Below the pieces are notes generated by a model. The model was not told the DNA's origin and did no database searches. It was given only the letters and a program-made list of their open reading frames with translations. A program made the translations under genes and the position numbers. Shown here one piece after another: positions 6,246 to 9,698 of a stretch of DNA of 9,698 bases; position 1 is the first letter of the stretch; each line of letters starts with the position of its first letter. Source of the stretch: an uncultured Bacteroides sp. (GTDB lineage: Bacteria > Bacteroidota > Bacteroidia > Bacteroidales > UBA11471); NCBI GenBank assembly GCA_905210875.1, contig CAJLYN010000073.1, positions 1-9,698 on the forward strand. The letters are read 5' to 3'.

Positions 6246-6899
6246 TTACATGCGGTCGGGTACCTGAATGCCCAGCAGCGACATGGCCGTGCGCACCACC
6301 CGTGCCACCTGTGCCGAGAGCAGCAGACGGAAGGCTTTGACCTCGGCATCGCTCTCGCGCAGAATCGAGAAGTCGTGGTAGAACTGGTTATACTCCTTCA
6401 CCAGGTCGTAGGTGTAGTTGGCGATGAGGGCGGGGCTGAACTGCTTGCCGGCCTCGGCCACCACGTCGGGGAAGGCAGCCAGATTCTGAACAAGCGAAAT
6501 CTCCTTGTCGGAGAGGGCTATGTGAGCCGAAGCCTCGGCAGGAACGGCAATTCCCTCATCGGCCGCCTTACGCAGCACCGAGCAGATGCGGGCATGGGTG
6601 TACTGGATAAAGGGACCCGTGTTGCCGTTGAAGTCGATAGACTCCTTGGGGTTGAAGGTCATGTTCTTGCGGGGGTCGACCTTCAAGATAAAATATTTGA
6701 GAGCGCCCAGTCCCACCATGGTCGACACGGCGTCGGCCTCTTCGGGCGTGCAGCCGTCGAGCTTGCCCAGCTCGGCCGATGTTTCGCGGGCGGTATTCAC
6801 CATCTCGTCGATGAGGTCGTCGGCATCGACCACCGTACCCTCGCGCGACTTCATCTTGCCCTCATGCCGTAGGAGAAGTGTACCAGGTCGCGGCCCCAC
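6246..6899 (-). pseudogene. argS: Arginyl-tRNA synthetase, C-terminal fragment after frameshift
   Basis: This frame carries the second part of ArgS. Genuine homology begins at GKMKSREGTVVDADDL (codons from 6860), which holds the KMSKS-like loop of the class I catalytic domain. It then runs through the helical anticodon-binding domain, with typical pieces such as GLGALKYFILKVDPRKNM, FIQYTHARI and a C-terminus of the usual type (LLGIQVPDRM). From the loop to the stop there are 204 residues. Residues encoded upstream of 6860 in this frame (from a GTG at 6899) are out-of-frame noise, so this piece has no real start of its own. Joined to the N-terminal fragment with about 13 missing bases restored, the total would be about 598 residues, normal for Bacteroidales ArgS. 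It is either a real disrupted gene or an error in the sequence. Confidence 0.85.
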
Positions 6900-8029
6900 T
6901 TGAAGCCGAGACGGTCGAGGAGTATCGAGAGCACCTGGAAGTGATAGTTCTGCTCATTGCCCACGACATAAATCATGCGGTCGATGGGGTAGTCGCGGAA
7001 GCGCAGCTTGGCCGTACCGATGTCCTGCGTCATGTACACCGACGTACCGTCGGCCCGGAGCAGCAGTTTCTGGTCGAGTCCCTCGTCGGAGAGGTCGGCC
7101 CACACCGAACCGTCGTCCTTGCGGAAAAGCACGCCCTTTTCGAGCCCTTCGAGTACCTTCTCCTTGCCTTCGAGGTAGGTCTGCGACTCGTAATAGATTT
7201 TGTCAAAGTCGACACCGAGACGACGGTAGGTCTCGTCAAATCCGGCATAGACCCAACTGTTCATCATCTCCCACACGCGGCGCACCTCGGCATCGCCGGC
7301 CTCCCACTTGCGCAGCATCTCGCGCGCTTCGGCCATGAGGGGCGAAGCGGCTTCGGCCTCCTCCTTGCTCATGCCCTGGGCCTGCAACTCGGCCAGCTCC
7401 TGCTTGTAGTGCTTGTCAAAGAGCACATAGAAGTCGCCGATGAGGTGGTCGCCCTTCTTGCCGGCCTTTTCGGGGGTGATGCCATTGCCCCACTTCTCCC
7501 AGGCCAGCATCGACTTGCAGATGTGGATGCCGCGGTCGTTGACGATGTTGGTCTTCACCACCCGGTTGCCGCAGGCCTGCATGATGCAGGCCAGGCTGTA
7601 ACCCAGCAGGTTGTTGCGCACATGACCCAGGTGCAGGGGTTTGTTGGTATTGGGCGAGGAGTACTCAATCATTACCAGCGGAGCATCGGGAGCGACCTCG
7701 CGCACCCCGTAGTGGGGAGCGGCGGCGATGGCATTGAGTTGGCTCACCCAGCAGGCAGGTGCAATGACCAGGTTGAGGAATCCCTTCACCACATTGTACG
7801 AGGCGACCAACTCGGGGTGTTGAGCCTTGATATACTCGCCTATCTCGGTAGCTGTCGCCTCGGGCGACTTGTGCGAGGCTTTGAGGAAGGGAAACACCAC
7901 CAGCGTGAGGTTGCCTTCAAACTCTTTCTTGGTCTTCTGCAAACCCAGTGATTCGGGGGCGACCTTCGTTGCGTAGAGGGCTTCGATGGCCTCCGAGAGG
8001 GCTTGTGCTATTTGATTTTCGACTTTCAT
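6851..8029 (-). pseudogene. argS: Arginyl-tRNA synthetase, N-terminal fragment ending at frameshift
   Basis: The ATG at 8029 opens ArgS, which joins arginine to tRNA-Arg. The N-terminal tRNA-recognition domain covers about residues 1-110. The catalytic Rossmann fold follows, with EYSSPNTNKPLHLGHVRN (122-139) containing the HIGH-type motif HLGH (133-136), the NDRG motif, and the later 'YMTQDIGTA' and 'IYVVGNEQNYHFQVL' blocks. Homology is intact to HFSYGM, with M389 at 6865-6863. The frame then reads three unrelated residues (RAR) and stops at 6851. The KMSKS-like loop and anticodon-binding domain lie in another frame downstream. Alone this fragment lacks essential parts and should be inactive. 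The gene follows argF' on the same strand after 107 bases, with a possible promoter box between. Confidence 0.88.
6857..6868 (-). other. argS: Frameshift junction in argS
   Basis: Read leftward the junction is GGC-ATG-AG-GGC-AAG. The residues before it (HFSYGM) and after it (GKMKSREG) belong to adjacent parts of ArgS, but in the family as I recall it they are separated by a short segment like V-E-L-P-E. Only AG of that segment remains, so about 13 bases appear to be lost, which is not a multiple of three. There is no slippery heptamer, and slippage would still leave the loop about four residues short, so programmed frameshifting is unlikely. Confidence 0.75.
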
Positions 8030-8092
8030 AATTTCTTGTTTAGGATTTTACTCTCCCGCCCCGACATGCGGCAGCACGGCACGGCGAGAGGG

Positions 8093-8100
8093 CAAAGGTA
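8093..8100 (-). promoter_or_regulatory. Possible -7 box upstream of argS
   Basis: Read leftward, TACCTTTG matches TAnnTTTG and lies 63 bases before the argS ATG, in the 107-base gap after argF'. A -33 TTTG at the right spacing is not seen. It would allow argS to be expressed separately from proA-argF'. Confidence 0.35.
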
Positions 8101-8136
8101 CGACTTTTCGGGCAATATGCGAAGCGGTACCGCGAA

Positions 8137-9090
8137 TCAAAGGCTTTCGAGAATCTTTTTCAGGACGACCTGTGCCGAAATTTCGCGGTTGGCGGCCTCG
8201 GGTATGACAATCGACTGCGGGCTCTCGATGACCTCGTCGGTAACAATCATGTTGCGGCGCACGGGCAGGCAGTGCATGAAGTAGGCGTTGTTGGTAAGTG
8301 CCATCTTCTCGGCATCGACGGTCCAGGAGCGGTCGGTGTTGATAACCTTGCCGTAGTTGGGGTCGGTATAGGCCGACCAGTTCTTGGCATAAATGAAGTC
8401 GGCCCCTTCGAAGGCCTTGCGCTGGTCATACTCCACACGGGCCTTTCCCACGAAGCGGGGGTCGAGTTCGTACCCCTTGGGGTGGGTGATGACAAAGTCA
8501 TAGTCGGTCTCGTTCATCCACTCGGCAAACGAGTTGGCCACGGCCTGCGGCAGCGCCTTGGGGTGCGGGGCCCAGGTGAGCACGACCTTGGGACGCGGGG
8601 TCTTCTTGTACTCCTCGATGGTGATGAGGTCGGCAAAGCTTTGCAGCGGGTGACGGGTGGCCGCCTCCATGCTGAACACGGGGCGTCCCGAGTATTGGAT
8701 AAACTGCGAGATGATTTTCTCTTCGTAATCGTCGGCCTTGTTTTCAAAACGGGCAAAGGAGCGCACGCCGATGATGTCGCAGTAGCAACCGATGACGGGA
8801 ATGGCTTCGAGCAGGTGCTCGGTCTTGTCGCCGTCCATGATGACGCCGCGCTCGGTTTCGAGCTTCCAAGCGCCCTGGTTGATGTCGAGTACGATGACGT
8901 TCATGCCCAGGTTCATGGCCGCCTTCTGGGTGCTGAGGCGGGTGCGCAGGCTCGAATTGAAGAAAATCATGATGAGCGTCTTGTTCTTTCCCAAATGCTG
9001 GTAGGCAAAACGGTCGGCCTTCACGGCGAAAGCCTCTTGCAGGGCGGCGTTCAGGTCGCCCAGGTCTTTGACAGAAGTGAAATGTCTCAT
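8137..9090 (-). CDS. argF': N-succinylornithine carbamoyltransferase (ArgF')
   Basis: The 317-residue protein belongs to the Bacteroidetes transcarbamylase family that carbamoylates N-succinyl-L-ornithine rather than ornithine in arginine synthesis, using carbamoyl phosphate. Visible motifs are the carbamoyl phosphate loop SSLRTR (46-51), FSMEAATRHPLQSFADL (139-155) with HPLQ at 147-150, AKNW (235-238) and HCLPVRRN (273-280). Length and sequence closely follow the Bacteroides fragilis enzyme as I recall it. The related N-acetylornithine enzymes have Glu at the specificity position (E92 in Xanthomonas), while B. fragilis has Pro90. Here residue 90 is Thr, in MDGDKTEHLLEA, which is non-acidic and therefore fits succinyl- rather than acetylornithine use. 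The start at 9090 is chosen because homology begins at MRHFTSV; the frame extends upstream only into proA. It lies 17 bases after the proA stop, so the two form an operon. Confidence 0.88.
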   Translation of the reverse strand: MRHFTSVKDLGDLNAALQEAFAVKADRFAYQHLGKNKTLIMIFFNSSLRTRLSTQKAAMNLGMNVIVLDINQGAWKLETERGVIMDGDKTEHLLEAIPVIGCYCDIIGVRSFARFENKADDYEEKIISQFIQYSGRPVFSMEAATRHPLQSFADLITIEEYKKTPRPKVVLTWAPHPKALPQAVANSFAEWMNETDYDFVITHPKGYELDPRFVGKARVEYDQRKAFEGADFIYAKNWSAYTDPNYGKVINTDRSWTVDAEKMALTNNAYFMHCLPVRRNMIVTDEVIESPQSIVIPEAANREISAQVVLKKILESL

Positions 9091-9107
9091 ATCGGAATGT
9101 TTTTTTG

Positions 9108-9698
9108 TTATTTTCGCACTTGTCCGTTTCCGGTAACAATATATTTGTAGCTGGTAAGCTCGGGCAGAGCCATGGGCCCGCGAGCGTGGAGCTTCTGGGT
9201 GCTGATGCCTATCTCGGCACCGAAGCCGAACTGGCCGCCATCGGTAAAGGCGGTCGACACGTTGGTGTAGACACAGGCGGCATCGACCTCGCGGGTGAAG
9301 CGGGCACAGGCCCCGGCATCTTCGCTCACGATGCACTCGCTGTGCTGCGAGGAGTAGCGGGCTATGTGTTGGAGGGCGCCGTCGAGCGAATCGACGGTTT
9401 TCAGCGCCATCTTGTAGTCGAGAAACTCGGTGCCGAAGCTATGGTCGTCGGCCGGCCGCAACAACGCCTCGGGATAGGCGCCTTGCAGGGCGGTAAGAGC
9501 CGGCCCGTCGGCATAGATGACGACATCTTTCCCGGACAGCGGAGCGCAGAGGGCGGGCAGGTCGGCGAGCCGCTCGCGGTGCACGATGAGGCAGTCGAGG
9601 GCGTTGCACACCGACACGCGGCGGGTCTTGGCGTTGAACACGATGTCGCGCCCCTTTTCGAGGTCGCCGGCGCGGTCGAAATAGGTGTGGCACACACC
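9108..9698 (-). CDS. proA: Gamma-glutamyl phosphate reductase ProA, C-terminal half (5' end beyond right edge)
   Basis: The frame is open to the right edge and yields the last 196 residues of a protein usually about 415 long. ProA reduces gamma-glutamyl phosphate with NADPH to glutamate semialdehyde, the second step of proline synthesis. The first visible residues, GVCHTYFD, contain the catalytic cysteine motif of this aldehyde-dehydrogenase-like family. Further family blocks are [48 protein letters not shown] and the C-terminal [20 protein letters not shown], then KLHARGPM and LTSYKYIV. The stop at 9108 lies 17 bases before the argF' start. A proB gene is likely just beyond the edge, as in other Bacteroidales, but this is inference. 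Confidence 0.93.
   Translation of the reverse strand, partial: GVCHTYFDRAGDLEKGRDIVFNAKTRRVSVCNALDCLIVHRERLADLPALCAPLSGKDVVIYADGPALTALQGAYPEALLRPADDHSFGTEFLDYKMALKTVDSLDGALQHIARYSSQHSECIVSEDAGACARFTREVDAACVYTNVSTAFTDGGQFGFGAEIGISTQKLHARGPMALPELTSYKYIVTGNGQVRK

Noticed and set aside
6851..6899. Programmed ribosomal frameshift in argS
   Set aside because: No slippery heptamer is visible, and a -1 slip would still leave the loop about four residues short of the family.
6878..7951. Plus-strand open frame of 357 codons opposite argS
   Set aside because: It is antisense to strongly conserved ArgS sequence with the HIGH motif, and has no domain signature.
8124..8133. GCGGTACCGC, a perfect 10-bp palindrome just after the argF' stop
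   Set aside because: It has no T run, so it is not a terminator, and a single short palindrome in GC-rich DNA is not enough to call an operator.
8272..9150. Plus-strand open frame of 292 codons opposite argF'
   Set aside because: It mirrors the codons of the well-supported ArgF' frame and shows no recognisable motifs.

Overview
The window looks like chromosomal DNA of a fairly GC-rich gut-type Bacteroidales. This rests on four signs: succinylornithine-type ArgF' directly downstream of ProA, a DUF1573 protein next to MeaB, a BspA-like leucine-rich-repeat protein, and Bacteroidetes TAnnTTTG promoter boxes. A high-GC relative of Barnesiella would fit, but the genus is only a guess. I see no mobile element, CRISPR array, tRNA or rRNA.

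Left part (1-2670). The 5' third of a membrane-anchored MutS-family protein runs leftward off the edge and has the best promoter in the window. Next comes a leftward BspA-like protein with eleven 23-residue repeats, a signal peptide and a rho-independent terminator. A divergent intergenic region with facing promoter boxes follows.

Centre (2671-6220). A rightward pair encodes an exported DUF1573 protein and MeaB, the GTPase chaperone of methylmalonyl-CoA mutase. It ends in a strong hairpin terminator shared with the convergent, leftward gene for an exported GH29 alpha-L-fucosidase.

Right part (6187-9698). A leftward amino-acid block holds the 3' half of proA, then argF' (N-succinylornithine carbamoyltransferase type) 17 bases later, then argS. 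ProA and ArgF' serve proline and arginine synthesis; ArgS charges tRNA-Arg. argS is broken into two frames just before its KMSKS-like loop, apparently by loss of about 13 bases. As written, the sequence cannot make an intact arginyl-tRNA synthetase.

Most of the window is ordinary housekeeping and glycan-use sequence, and I found no convincing undescribed system. The points most worth checking are the argS lesion, the Thr at the specificity position of ArgF', the mosaic repeats of the LRR protein, and the membrane-anchored MutS homologue.
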